Origin: Moesziomyces globuligerus
Taxonomy: Eukaryota > Basidiomycota > Ustilaginomycetes > Ustilaginales > Ustilaginaceae
Length of the DNA stretch: 64,000 nucleotides
Reading direction: 5' to 3'
Assembly: GCA_030849465.1 (NCBI GenBank)
Contig: JARVLF010000011.1
Location: 248,001-312,000 of the forward strand
Shown here: positions 31,401-40,804 of the stretch, piece after piece
How positions within the stretch are numbered: the first letter of the stretch is position 1
Layout of the letters: every line of letters begins with the position of its first letter
Translations under genes and position numbers: made by a program
Notes under the pieces: model-generated
What the model saw: the letters and a program-made list of their open reading frames with translations, nothing else
What the model was told of the DNA's origin: nothing
Databases searched by the model: none

Positions 31401-32615
31401 CACACCAAGGCGATGGACGAGGCCGTGGCGCGTCTGTTTGCGCACGTCGATCAAGGCAAGCCCGCGCCGGCGCGCGTCGAGGCGATGAGTGCGGCGGCGG
31501 GCAAGGCGAGCGAGGCGCGTGCGGCGCAGATCGCACCGGAGCAGGTGGCGGTCGAGCTGACGCCGCTCGTGCGCCGGCTGCCGACGCACAACTGGTATCT
31601 GCTGCGCGAGCTCGCCGAGCATCTGGGTCAGTTGGCCGAGGCCGAGGTGGTGGCGCAGACCAAGATGCCGCTGAGCAATCTCACGCTGGTGCTTGCGCCG
31701 ACGCTGTCGATCTCGCTTGCGCTGCTCCAGGTGCTCGTACGTCATCGCGAGGCGGTCTTTGGCGCTGCACCGCGCGAAGATGTGGTAGCTGCGCTGGCTC
31801 CGGCTTTGACCGCAGGTACGGCAGGTAAGGGAGGGACGGCGGAGGAGGTGCGGGGTGGGCCACCTCCGAGGCCGGTGAAGCCGGAGCGGTTGAGTGGAGC
31901 GAGTCGGTTGCCGGTCATGGTGCGTAAGCGTGCCTCGTCGATGGGGCTCGATAGGTTGTTGGCCTCGCCGACGGCCAAGACGACGGGGGGCGCGGCGGAG
32001 CATCGGCGCACTTCGTCGACTACGCCTTCGCTCGAGCTGCCTGCCGAGATTGCGGGCGCCTCGGCGGCGGTCACGGTGGTGGGGTCGACTTCGCCGCGGG
32101 TCGAGGAGCCGTACGAACGACCTTCTACGTCGTTGGGACATTTTGAGGGTGCTTCGCCGCGGGCGCGCGCGCACCCACGCGCGGGCTCGCGCGAGACCGC
32201 GCTGCGTCTCGACGCTCTTGCGCTCGACGAGACCGAAGCCACTCCCATCGCACGCTACTTTGCTCGTCTCCGTGACGAAACACCTTCAGGACCGTCAGGA
32301 CCGTCAGGCCCGTCAGGGTCGTCAGCCACAGGTGCCACGGGTCGTACGGGGGGCATGAGGATGGGCGAGGCGCAGCGGTTCTGGGCGGACCGGGACGCGG
32401 GACGCAGCGGCCGGACGAGCGCGCTGGATCGGCCGCGTCCACCGACTTCGGGCGAGGCGAGTTTCTTTGCCGGCAGGTCCAGGCGCAAAGACTCGCTCAA
32501 CGGCCTCGCCGCTTTCGCCCCCTCCAACATCCCCGCGCCCAGCCGCACCGAGCGCGCTACCCAGCCTCTCAACATCGTCAAGCGCCACACGAGTAGGCCC
32601 GACCCGGACGTATAG
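28410..32615 (+). CDS. Large RhoGAP-domain protein
   Basis: 1401 residues, intronless. Residues 1-900 are low-complexity, rich in Ser, Pro and Ala, with basic SP-type sites (RRFRRNSNNSLHILT), consistent with a phosphoregulated scaffold. The RhoGAP domain lies at about 905-1112: LYLPRVVVRCIESLERWG, SEEGIYRISGRSSHTAKLRA with the catalytic arginine finger, INSVCSLLKSYLRELPETLI, and MPLSNLTLVLAPTLSISLAL. RhoGAPs turn off Rho/Rac/Cdc42 GTPases in polarity and cytokinesis. I see no BAR, SH2 or PH domain. The C-terminus has short GPSGPSG repeats (DNA at about 32286-32325) and ends KRHTSRPDPDV. ATG 28410 is the first in-frame Met. Degenerate copies of its last 150 bp follow the stop codon. Confidence 0.9.
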   Translation: MPFTRSYSTHAVAASHNGAAAAHSNHSQPHAHASSSRQPAHLQELDRSDETEHDSTRPSRLFSSGRKSPDPFRRFRRNSNNSLHILTAPPTLDPNHSFDPHEYHLDRQDRSVPDYPSPPNPPRSAPPPLPSQDSKPVFHRPKRTKSSSISILSSGLGLRSKDSLNPPTSPDARRRHRKSASLSGSDADFSSSTLDSSQRRPTTPTPMLRPASPSPSLSESIYDAIPASASSSSTRSVPFPPTSAAYRSKQHKQAWYQAQQKTIELEGTHNRGTHTPETRNAHLFPLNVTTSQTAAPAPNERERSSPSAARSPRPVVETYLSEEEMLAAGIHIIRRRDQHHGPSSPASHRDLPSLDMATATSAPIKPPRLYGADHPDFLELIDSPVPSKQPSPLLEQLVDPPASSASMQRAISHSHAKSSSGSISMSSADSNDYLPLSNSSHHQLHRDDGSSLHNGSTSSLGSTSKHSFSFAKLRRNGAKTKDAAASSSRPSTANSSSNEDVTNVRSFLYPSRVPQPHQSQSRQQTPTPALSSADTALAATAASPPGYLSPGPSASASPFLNKHSATVGRASGSSSNGHTAKNGLTQVFGAAPGAATFGPSSSAASARTLASTNGAPPPKPPKPKPSLLATFPRPDNAPAATSISAPTSANLVPHDPYGRSDMASRNLLGLPGQAGMDGEASGNGIYRSIAYSRSQEAVAEARLDAEALRASAGTPLPPPRRLNPQRAGLNPSAGGPSAYSGYSSSAMGRSTSGGGVVGALGHVGQFGAAMGRRGWDFMKTLQSSNAAAASGRGGTYASTNRAAGAGAGLASSSAAAAENEPTRQWLLLLETPEPSRAASLRGAGEVFGASLQDAVLRSRLSSLSGEPVRTEDHLGVPDLGQKFSANFLESPGRTPRASIASTGAGEAVGRDEARHLYLPRVVVRCIESLERWGPSEEGIYRISGRSSHTAKLRAHFADAHHDLRLEAISPADLDINSVCSLLKSYLRELPETLIPPAHTKAMDEAVARLFAHVDQGKPAPARVEAMSAAAGKASEARAAQIAPEQVAVELTPLVRRLPTHNWYLLRELAEHLGQLAEAEVVAQTKMPLSNLTLVLAPTLSISLALLQVLVRHREAVFGAAPREDVVAALAPALTAGTAGKGGTAEEVRGGPPPRPVKPERLSGASRLPVMVRKRASSMGLDRLLASPTAKTTGGAAEHRRTSSTTPSLELPAEIAGASAAVTVVGSTSPRVEEPYERPSTSLGHFEGASPRARAHPRAGSRETALRLDALALDETEATPIARYFARLRDETPSGPSGPSGPSGSSATGATGRTGGMRMGEAQRFWADRDAGRSGRTSALDRPRPPTSGEASFFAGRSRRKDSLNGLAAFAPSNIPAPSRTERATQPLNIVKRHTSRPDPDV

Positions 32616-33480
32616 CCCGCACGCTGCACCGCCTCCGCCGCTTTCGCCTCCTGCAGCTTCCCCACGCGGAGGCGAGGCGAGGACGCGACGCACTCACTTA
32701 GGGTCGTCGCAAGAGGAGTACGCCCGAGCCGAGCGTCTAGCCAGAGCACACGGTTTGGGCATGTTCTTGGCCGAGTGCAAAGGCTTCGCTCAGCGCCACT
32801 TGGATCCTCAAGCGCGCCACGAGTAGGCCCGAACCGGACGTCTAGCCGCAGGACGCGGTTCGGGCATGCTCCACCGCCTCGCCCCTTTCGCTCCCTCAAG
32901 CATCCTCTCGGTCATGCGCGGCGCGGGACGCAGTCACTAAGAATCGTCAACGCCAGAGGAGTAGGCCCGAGCCGCGCGTCTAGCCGAATCCCGCGGTCTT
33001 GACATGATAGTGCGCAGCCGGAAAGGTCCCTCTCACCGGTCTGGTGGCTTTGGCGCCCCTCGAGCATCCTCACGCCGAGGCGGGAGGAGGGGGAGGATTG
33101 GACGCAGCCACTTGGATTGTCAAGCGCGCCACGAGTAGATTCAGGCTAGACGTCTGGTCGAATCGCGCGGTCTGAGCATACTCGACCGCCTCGCCGCTTT
33201 CGCCCCCTCGAGCAGCCCAAACCTGAGGCGGAGGGAGGGAACTAGCCGGATATCTGGCCCGAGTCACCGATCTCGGCACGATGAATGGTAGGCAGAAAGG
33301 ACCCGCTCAGCCGTCTGGTTGCTTTGGCGCCGCCCGAGCATCGCCACGCGAGGGCGGCACCCAACCTCTTAACATGGTCAAGCGCCAGAGAAGTAGGCTC
33401 GGGCCTGAGGTCTCACTGGAGCCCGCGGTGTTGGCGTGATGTTGGGCAAGGCGAATCTTTGTCGGCAGGAGCCAGGAGGG
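32616..33480 (+). repeat. Degenerate tandem copies of the RhoGAP 3' end
   Basis: At least five diverged echoes of the terminal RhoGAP sequence follow its stop codon. The landmark TCAAGCGCCACACGAGTAGG (gene copy at about 32578) recurs as related strings at about 32703, 32804, 32943, 33116 and 33374, each followed by a CCGA..CGTCTAGCC-like stretch. Between them, versions of CGCCTCGCCGCTTTCGCCCC recur. Spacing is irregular (about 100-260 bp) and indels break any reading frame, so these are non-coding remnants of repeated partial duplication. Confidence 0.7.
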
Positions 33481-35478
33481 GTCGCTCCATGGCGACGCTG
33501 GACCATCCTGCTGCTGCTGTGTGTACACGATCAATTGACCCGAGAACCACTCTGCTGCATGGCGATGACGAGTGCGCCGACGTCCTGTGCGTCTACGGCT
33601 TTCACGACGAGTGCGAGGGGTCGCGTCAGCATCACCATCGGGAGGACGTCGATCGATGTTTATCGACGTATTCGACGTATTCGACGCTGCTGCGTACTGT
33701 GGCTGTGGTGAGGTCCATCTTTGGTGTGTGCGGTTGGCCTGTCGGCTTTGGTGCTCAACATGGATGCGATGGGATGGAGCGATCGACGGAACCGGCGGGT
33801 TGACGGTTGGCTGCTGCCGGGCCGGTGTTGGTCCGGTCTTGGCTTGACGTCGCAACAAGCACTCGTGACTTTGAGCAACATACTGAAAGCGTCGACGACG
33901 AGGGACAAGCGAGGAAAGAAGCAGCCACTTGTACGTCAATTGCTCCGCGACGCGAACTACACACTTGGCCGCACGTAGGCACGTAGGCGCGTAGAACACC
34001 TCATCGAAGCATGTGCAACCGCGCCAAGCATCAGCCGTCAAACCGTCAAAGCAATAGCGTGTGAGACGCGGTCAAGGAATCAAGACTGTGAAGCTTAGCC
34101 ACGTGCGAGGTGAGGAATGAGGGCGCCCGAGGTTGGAGACGAGACGAGGGGGGGTTTGAGCGCACCTAGCGGCGGAGAAGAGGCGTACACCGTCAAGACC
34201 ACGAGGACGTACAGCTCATGAAAGCTGTCGCTGTGGCGTGCTGCGGCGTCTCGAGCTGTGTGCCGCCAGTACCGCCGGTGCCGCCGCTTTCCTCGCCGGC
34301 ATCCTACCATGTCGAATCCGCACCCCGTCAGCCTATCCTGCCAACGAGCGCTTCGAGCCGTCCACGGATCGCATCGGCTTTCGTCCTCGTGAGCCCCGTC
34401 GTCTGCGTCTTGCCTCGGTGGCGTTTTCTCCAAAGGGTACCGACTCGTGCAGTCTGGAAGACCAACGAGCCGCGACCGTCCCCTCTTCGTTCCCTTTGCG
34501 ATCCTAAGGTCGTTGAGTGGTCTGACGCAGACGGTGCAGACGGTGCAGATGGTGGAGATGGTGGAGATGCTGTGGGCTTGGCCGGGACGCCGTATCGGCG
34601 GCGGTGGTTGCGCCACGCATCTCTCGTCACCGGCCTCGCTTCTTCTCCACAACGAGCGCAGTAGCATACATACGAGTAGGTCGGCATCGCGGCCAATGGT
34701 GGTCACAAAGACTCGTGCCGTATCGCGAGTACGCACGCGTACCGCTGACACCGGTCCCACCGCAACTGACCCTGCCAATAGCCTGTGCGTCTCTGCCCAT
34801 ACAGAGCTCACACAGGCCTCGATCCCAAACTCGCCAAGCTCCCGTGTCTGGTTCAACGATCGGCCCAGGCCGAGATCACATGCTTCGCACGACGTCTGTA
34901 TCATCCGATCCCAGCGCAGCCTCTGGATCAACCTAGGCGTCGAATCTACGGCCTGGCGTCGATTTTACACCACCGAGTGGTTTCGGGTAGCAAGGTGATG
35001 GCCAAGGCTTGTGGACGAGATTGGTGGGATCGATGCAAGGCCCCACGGCGAGCAAAGCAGGTCCTGCAGGTCGCACAAGGCTTTCTCACCGTCGTCAGTG
35101 TTTGTCGGCACATCACGCTGGGATGCCTCGGTCTACCCCCGTGTCTCGTGCCCGATCCTTAGCCTTGCTGAGCAGCACTTTCTCGCGCGGTGAAAGGACG
35201 CGGCGTGTGGGACCGTTGGACCGTTGGACCGTTGGACCGTTGAACAAAGACTCTCGGCATTGATCGCCTCGCGACTCGAATGGCTCAAAGCTGGACCGCC
35301 ATCGCCACGCAAAAGCGCCAAAACCAAAGCCCAGCTTCAACAGCTTGCCCCACACATAGACACCAAATTCTCCGCAGCTCGCAACGACGCCACTCGCCGC
35401 TGGAAACTCGGGGATCAAAACTAGACCCACCTTGATGAAAAAAAGGGCTCCGATTGAATGAATGTGGATGAAGAGGGA
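33481..35478. other. Gene-poor stretch, no convincing gene
   Basis: About 2 kb between the decayed RhoGAP copies and UTP14. It seems less GC-rich than the flanking genes and holds many small repeats: CGACGTATT near 33664-33685, a 9-bp GACGGTGCA/GATGGTGGA series near 34527-34568, and GGACCGTT at 35210-35240. Frames up to 278 codons occur on both strands but have no domains, mixed codon use and no consistent strand. The sequence could be a decayed gene or old mobile element. Confidence 0.5.
35210..35240. repeat. Short tandem repeat, unit GACCGTTG/GGACCGTT
   Basis: About four units of GGACCGTT in the gene-poor region upstream of the UTP14 3' end. Confidence 0.8.
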
Positions 35479-38400
35479 CTAAAACTTCCTCGCTACGGGG
35501 GTGATGAGTTTTCCAGGCTTGGTGGCGACTCTAGGCAGATTGAGTCTCTGTTTCTCGGTGAGCGTATTCCACTCCTTGCCAAGCGGCTGGTTCATAGCCG
35601 CTCTGTACTGAGCAACGCTCGTGTACGGATAGGGCAGATCGTTCCTGGTAAACTTGTCCTGCTTCTTGTCTCTGCGCTCGGCGATGATGACGTTGGCCAT
35701 CTTGGCGTCCTTCCTGCGCTCGGCCTCTACGCCCTTGATCGTCTTTGTCCACCTAGCATCGGGTCGAGGAGCACGCGTACCCTTACCGGTCCAAGAGCCC
35801 CAACCGGGCAGTCGGGTATCGATCGTCTTGGACGCATCGGCATCGACGGTGGCTTGCTTTTCGGCCGCAAAGTCGGCGACCACATCGTCGTGCGCAAACG
35901 CCGACGCCACGAGCGACCGCTGCAACACCACATCCTTGCGTGGCTGCCGCGGCACCACCATCGGTTCATCTTCAGAATCGGAATCGCCATCGCTACGGTG
36001 CAGCAGACTCGTGGGGTTCAGCTCCACCACCTCGTCCGAACGTGCCGCCGCAAGCGCGGATGCCGAGCGCGAGGCGGATTTCGTCGCGCGAAGCGCAGAT
36101 TTCGATGCAGCTTGCGCAGACGCAGAGCCGGAAGAGAGCGACGAGACGTTCTTCTTGCGCGACACGGCCTGCCCGCGCGAATCAATCACCAGCCACGGAT
36201 TCTCCTCCTCCTCCTCGGCAGCTGCAGAGCCAGTCAAGGATCGCGATTTCTTGCGTGTCGCGCTCCCACCCACTTCCACACCCGCCCTGCTACCCCCGTC
36301 CACCGCAGCGCGACCAACCGCCTTCTCCGCAACCGGCTCGGCTTCAGCGACCTTGGCGGCGCGAGGCGCAGCAACAGCAGCAGAAGACGAGGGGGCGGAG
36401 GAGGCGGAAGCGGCGCCGTACATCGCACGACCCTTGTTGCCCTGGACGTAGGTCGCATTCGCCGCCTCGGCGGGCTGACCCACCGTGGGGACCGCGTCCT
36501 CATCGTCGCTCTCGACAGCCTCGGCACCGAGCTGACGCATCTCGCTGACAAAGTCGTCGACGTCGCCGCGGATGCCCGCGTACTGCCTCTCGCGCGCGTC
36601 CTTCATGAACTTCATGCCGTAGACGCCCTTCTTGCCGCCGGCGCGCTCGAGCTCCTGCTCGTCGCGCCTCCTCCTCGCGCCCTCCTTGAGCTCGAGCGCC
36701 TCGAGCTCGTCAAACGCATCCTTGACCACCTCGCCCTCGTCCTCGGCGTCGCCCTCGGCATACTCGTCCGAATCGTCGTCGTCGTCCGAGTCGTCGCCAA
36801 CCTCGCGCGCGTGGATCTTGGCACGCAGCTCGGCGCCGCGATTGAGCTGCGCCTCGACCTCGCGGCGCGCCTCGGCATTGTGCTCGCCGTGCCGCGCAGA
36901 GAGAATGTTGCGCGCCCACTTGGACGTGTTCTTGTGCTTGAGCGTTGCCCTCTCCCTCGCCCTGTCGCGCTCGGCCTTCAACCTCTCGTCGTCGTCCGCT
37001 CCTTCCTCCAGGTCCTGCTCGGCGTCGCTGCCTTCGATTTGGGCGAGCTGCGCCTTGAGACGCTCCTTGTCCTTGCGCTGGAGCTTGCGGTACGTCTTGG
37101 ACTTGATCTTGGCGACGCGCTTGGCCTTTTGCTCTGCGCGGAAGAGGAGCATGCGCATACGGCGCAGCTCGTCGCGGCGCGCGCGCGCCTCGGCGGGATC
37201 GAGCCGGTTCATCGCCAGATCCTCCTGCTCGGCGAGCTGCTTCTCGGTGAGGCCGCCGCTCTCGAGCATGGCCGCCACCGACGCCTCCATCTCGCCGTCG
37301 GGCGTAAACGTCGCGACGAGACCCGACGTCGAGGCCTTGGTGCGCGCAGGCGCCTGCAAAGGGAACGAGACGTGCTCCGCATCGCGCAGCCGGTTGATGG
37401 TGGGCTGCCAGCCCTGCACCTCGTCGCGCGTCGTCGCGTAGGCGCCCTGGCGGTCCAGACGGTCCTGCACGACGGATGGCAGCGGCGCCGAGAGCGCACC
37501 GCCACCCTTCTTGGAGGCGGCGGGCGCAGAGGTCGAGGAGCGAGGCGCCGAGAGAAGCTTGGTCGACTTGCGCACGTCGGCAAAGTCGACGTCACCCGAG
37601 AGAGGCGACATGAAGTCCTCGAGACGCAGCGTGGAGCCCGAGTGGGTGGCGGCGAACTCGGTCTCGGGGATGGCCTCGGTGCGTTCAGAGAGGACGACGC
37701 GGCGAGAGCGTTTGGCGGACGGTTCGGCGTCGGAGCCCTCGTCGTCGGAGCCCGAGCCGGCGTGGCGCTTGGAGCCGGCAGCGAATGTGTCGATGTGTTT
37801 CTGGAGCTTGGAGCTGTCCTCCTCGTCGTCGTCTTCTTGGTCGTCTTGGTCGTCATCGTCGTCGCTATCGTCGGAAGCAGCGTCGAGCATACGCGAGAGG
37901 TCCATCATGCCGTCTTCTGCGTCCGCGTCGTCTTGGTCATCATCCGCGTCTTGGTCATCGTCTGAGTCCTTGTCGTCTGTGCGGCTGGGCTTAGCGTTGC
38001 GCCTGCCAAACGTCCAGCCGTCGAACTTCTCGTCGTCGCTCTCGCCAAACGCCTCGTCCGAGTCGAGCTCCTCATCGGAGCCCTCGATGCCCGCGTTGAG
38101 CTCGTCGTCCGAGTCGAACACTTTGGGCCCGATGGGCTTGTCATCGTCGTCATCATCGCTCTCTTCGTCATCGTCGTCGTCGTCGCCATCGCGGCGGCGA
38201 CGGGGCAGCTTGCCCTTGGCCTGGGAGGGGAGGTCGTCGTAGTCGTCCGCATGCATGCCGGCGGTGGCGCGACGAGCGCCGCGGCCGGGCTTGGCCGCAG
38301 CCGAGGTGGAAGCCTGGGCAAAGTCGTAGACGTCGTGGAGGCCGCGTGGCGCATCTGCGGCTGGACGGGAGCGTCGAGGCTTGGCGGCGGAAGGGTTGGA

Positions 38401-38487
38401 GTAAGAGGAGGAGGAGAAGGGCGCCGAGGGGTCCGAGGTGGATGCGCCGCGGCGGGTGGCGGTGTTGCGGCCGCGCTGCCTTGCCAT
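35479..38487 (-). CDS. UTP14: U3 snoRNP / small-subunit processome protein Utp14
   Basis: 1002 residues, intronless, from ATG 38487 (MARQRGRNTATRRGAS). The N-terminal third has long Asp/Glu/Ser acidic runs, typical of Utp14. Conserved family stretches follow: LPSVVQDRLDRQGAYATTRD with EVQGWQPTINRLRDAEHVSF (about 340-375), KIKSKTYRKLQRKDKERLKA (about 450), LKHKNTSKWARNIL (about 525), ENPWLVID (about 765), and at the C-terminus GWGSWTGKGTRAPR and DKFTRNDLPYPYTSVAQYRA. Utp14 activates the helicase Dhr1 in 18S rRNA maturation in the nucleolus. The upstream in-frame extension to 38682 encodes His/Pro-rich, leader-like sequence and was rejected. Its start codon faces that of NIP7, 453 bp away. Confidence 0.96.
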   Translation of the reverse strand: MARQRGRNTATRRGASTSDPSAPFSSSSYSNPSAAKPRRSRPAADAPRGLHDVYDFAQASTSAAAKPGRGARRATAGMHADDYDDLPSQAKGKLPRRRRDGDDDDDDEESDDDDDDKPIGPKVFDSDDELNAGIEGSDEELDSDEAFGESDDEKFDGWTFGRRNAKPSRTDDKDSDDDQDADDDQDDADAEDGMMDLSRMLDAASDDSDDDDDQDDQEDDDEEDSSKLQKHIDTFAAGSKRHAGSGSDDEGSDAEPSAKRSRRVVLSERTEAIPETEFAATHSGSTLRLEDFMSPLSGDVDFADVRKSTKLLSAPRSSTSAPAASKKGGGALSAPLPSVVQDRLDRQGAYATTRDEVQGWQPTINRLRDAEHVSFPLQAPARTKASTSGLVATFTPDGEMEASVAAMLESGGLTEKQLAEQEDLAMNRLDPAEARARRDELRRMRMLLFRAEQKAKRVAKIKSKTYRKLQRKDKERLKAQLAQIEGSDAEQDLEEGADDDERLKAERDRARERATLKHKNTSKWARNILSARHGEHNAEARREVEAQLNRGAELRAKIHAREVGDDSDDDDDSDEYAEGDAEDEGEVVKDAFDELEALELKEGARRRRDEQELERAGGKKGVYGMKFMKDARERQYAGIRGDVDDFVSEMRQLGAEAVESDDEDAVPTVGQPAEAANATYVQGNKGRAMYGAASASSAPSSSAAVAAPRAAKVAEAEPVAEKAVGRAAVDGGSRAGVEVGGSATRKKSRSLTGSAAAEEEEENPWLVIDSRGQAVSRKKNVSSLSSGSASAQAASKSALRATKSASRSASALAAARSDEVVELNPTSLLHRSDGDSDSEDEPMVVPRQPRKDVVLQRSLVASAFAHDDVVADFAAEKQATVDADASKTIDTRLPGWGSWTGKGTRAPRPDARWTKTIKGVEAERRKDAKMANVIIAERRDKKQDKFTRNDLPYPYTSVAQYRAAMNQPLGKEWNTLTEKQRLNLPRVATKPGKLITPVARKF

Positions 38488-38940
38488 TCTGGGCAGAGTG
38501 TATGTGGTGGCGCCGATCAGTCGAGCGTGCTGTGTGTCTGATGGGTGAGTATGAGCAATGGCAGTTTGGTGGTGGTGGTGATGAGGAGGAGAAGGCTCAA
38601 AAGCTGGCGGTGAGGCTTGGCAGTGGCAACAAATTTTGACGGCGCAGCGGAGCTTCTTTTTCTCCAACCACAAAAAATTCAATCCGACTTTTTTGGTCAG
38701 GGTCCCTCTCGACCGGCACTTTAGCAGAGGCGCGTTTTTTCATCTCGCCGGTGAAAATCACAAATGTGGAGAGTTGGAGCTGGCTTTGACGGATTTTTCT
38801 TCTCAACCTTGTCATTCACAATTGTGCACCTTGTCGACGCTTGCTCCTCCTCGTCGTTGTGCGATCGATCGATTGCGACCCAACCACCACGACCGCCGCT
38901 TCAGACTGTCGACATCCAAGTCGCAAAGAGCTCATTCACC
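38488..38940. promoter_or_regulatory. Bidirectional promoter between UTP14 and NIP7
   Basis: 453 bp between two divergent ribosome-biogenesis genes. AAAAAATTC and other A/T-rich patches near 38670-38700 stand out in the GC-rich context and may be core promoter sequence. No proven ribosome-biogenesis element (PAC or RRPE) was identified by eye. Confidence 0.5.
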
Positions 38941-39483
38941 ATGCGTCCGCTTACGGAAGAGGAGACCAAGACGCTCTTTGAGAAGCTCGCCAACTACGTG
39001 GGCAAGAACCTCGTCCACCTCATCGATCGACCCGACGATCCGCACGTCTTTCGTCTGCATCGCGACCGCGTCTACTACGCCTCGGAGGCGTCCATGCGGC
39101 TGGCCGTCTCCATCGCCCGTCCCAACCTCATGTCGCTCGGCACGTGCTTCGGCAAGTTCTCCAAGACGGGCAAGTTCCGCCTGCACGTCACCGCGCTCGA
39201 CTACCTCGCGCAGCACGCAAAGTACAAGGTGTGGATCAAGCCCAACGGCGAGCTCCCCTTCCTCTACGGAAACCACGTCGTCAAGGCCCACCTCGGTAGG
39301 ATCACCGACGACACCCCCGAACACGCTGGCGTCGTCGTGCTCAGCATGAGCAATACCCCGCTCGGCTTTGGCGTCACCGCAAGGAGCACCGTCGATACCA
39401 GGAAACAGGACCCCACCAGCATCATCGTCTTCCACCAGGCAGACGTAGGAGAGTACCTCAGAGACGAGGATACCCTCTTCTAG
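38941..39483 (+). CDS. NIP7: 60S ribosome biogenesis factor Nip7
   Basis: 180 residues, exactly the family length, intronless. It starts [20 protein letters not shown] and contains [38 protein letters not shown] and [20 protein letters not shown], followed by the C-terminal PUA domain with [18 protein letters not shown]. Nip7 is an RNA-binding assembly factor of pre-60S particles in nucleolus and nucleus. No intron or frame problem. Confidence 0.98.
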   Translation: MRPLTEEETKTLFEKLANYVGKNLVHLIDRPDDPHVFRLHRDRVYYASEASMRLAVSIARPNLMSLGTCFGKFSKTGKFRLHVTALDYLAQHAKYKVWIKPNGELPFLYGNHVVKAHLGRITDDTPEHAGVVVLSMSNTPLGFGVTARSTVDTRKQDPTSIIVFHQADVGEYLRDEDTLF

Positions 39484-39904
39484 CACAAACCGCCGCACTC
39501 CATCCGACTGCTATCCCAGACCAAAGTGTACTTTTAGTCCCCCCCTCCCCTTTCCCCACCATTTCCTCTCCATTGGCAATCATGGTTTCGCAGTCATCCC
39601 CTCACGCCTCGATGCGCGTCTTTGGCCTTTTGTCAACTCGCTCGTGTCGCGCTAGCTTTGATGGCGTCGTGCGCTTCCTGCTGGATTTGGTGTACGAGGG
39701 TTCAGGTGGGTGCCAGATGGGGTGCGCTTTGCGGGCGAGGGTTTTGCTGAAATTGTGTGCCGCTTTCTCCACACTCTTTCGAGCTCCGAGGTGGGAATGG
39801 CGCGGATACGAGACGCCTCGCACGCCATGCACCGACTCGACCGACTCGACACCTCCTTGTCATCTTTCCACCACCAACCCCGCTTGCTCTTTTCTACAGA
39901 CACG
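39484..39904. promoter_or_regulatory. Intergenic between NIP7 and cystinosin-like gene
   Basis: About 420 bp: NIP7 3' UTR (a C-rich run near 39541) and the promoter of the next gene. Nothing else is seen. Confidence 0.4.
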
Positions 39905-40720
39905 ATGATGGCAGAGGGACAGGGATCGCTTGCGCTGTACGCGCTGTCGCGGCTGCTCGGGTGGCTGTATACACTCGCTTGGTCGGCGTCGTTCTATCCG
40001 CAGGTGATTCACAATCACCGCCACTCGTCGACGCGCGGTCTTTCGTCCGACTTTGTAGCGCTCAACGCGGTTGGTCATGCCTCGTATCTGGCGTACAATT
40101 CGCTGCTGCTCTACTACGAGCCCGTACGTCGCGCCTATCGTCGCGCTCACGATGGACGCGACAATGTGGTGCAGTTCAACGACTGGATCTTTTCCCTCCA
40201 CGCCACCCTCCTGGCTTTCATCACCCTCGCTCAGTTCCTACGCTACCGTAAAGCAGATCAAGACATCTCGCGTCCCGTTCGTCTTGGTCTCGCTGCCGCT
40301 CTCACCGCTGCGGTCTTCCTAGCAGGTGCAAAGAGACTCAAGCTCGTAGGCTGGATCCACATCGTAGCCGCCACCTCGTCGCTCAAACTCGCCGTCACAC
40401 TGACAAAGTACATCCCCCAACTCATCCTCAACCGCCAACGCCAGAGCACAGACGGATTCACAATCGGAAACGTCCTCCTAGACCTCACAGGTGGCATCCT
40501 CAGCCTCGCTCAACTCATCCTCGATGCCGTCGTCATCCAGAATAGCTGGTCCGGTGTAACGGGCGATTGGGGAAAACTTGGCCTAGGCCTCATCAGTTGC
40601 GCCTTCGACGCCGCCCTCATCTACCAACACTACATCCTCTATCCCAACAATCCCCACCTCCCTAGATCCAACCAAGACTCGAACGAATCCGACCCCCTCC
40701 TCCCCAACCAACACAACTAA
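39905..40720 (+). CDS. Cystinosin-like lysosomal/vacuolar PQ-loop transporter
   Basis: 271 residues, intronless. Two PQ-loops are clear: LAWSASFYPQVIHNHRHSST with RGLSSDFVALNAVGHASYLA, and TKYIPQLILNRQRQSTDGFT with IGNVLLDLTGGILSLAQLIL. About seven membrane segments are predicted by eye. The second PQ-loop and the GFTIGNVLLDLTGG sequence are hallmarks of cystinosin/Ers1, a proton-coupled cystine exporter of the vacuole/lysosome. The C-terminus ends in SDPLLP, an acidic di-leucine-like sorting signal. Tandem ATGs are at 39905 and 39908. It converges with SART1, leaving only 84 bp. Confidence 0.93.
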   Translation: MMAEGQGSLALYALSRLLGWLYTLAWSASFYPQVIHNHRHSSTRGLSSDFVALNAVGHASYLAYNSLLLYYEPVRRAYRRAHDGRDNVVQFNDWIFSLHATLLAFITLAQFLRYRKADQDISRPVRLGLAAALTAAVFLAGAKRLKLVGWIHIVAATSSLKLAVTLTKYIPQLILNRQRQSTDGFTIGNVLLDLTGGILSLAQLILDAVVIQNSWSGVTGDWGKLGLGLISCAFDAALIYQHYILYPNNPHLPRSNQDSNESDPLLPNQHN

Positions 40721-40804
40721 ATCCCCGCATAAAGACGCGCATACTCGCTGTAGACGGACCTGATCACTAAAAAAAAGTTCCGCATTGCATCGTGGCTGGC
40801 GTAC

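Noticed and set aside
34095..34931. 278-codon minus-strand frame in the gene-poor region
   Set aside because: No domain, Cys/Arg/Thr-rich irregular composition, competing frames of similar size on the other strand.
35458..37965. 835-codon plus-strand frame
   Set aside because: Antisense shadow of UTP14, whose minus-strand motifs are unambiguous.
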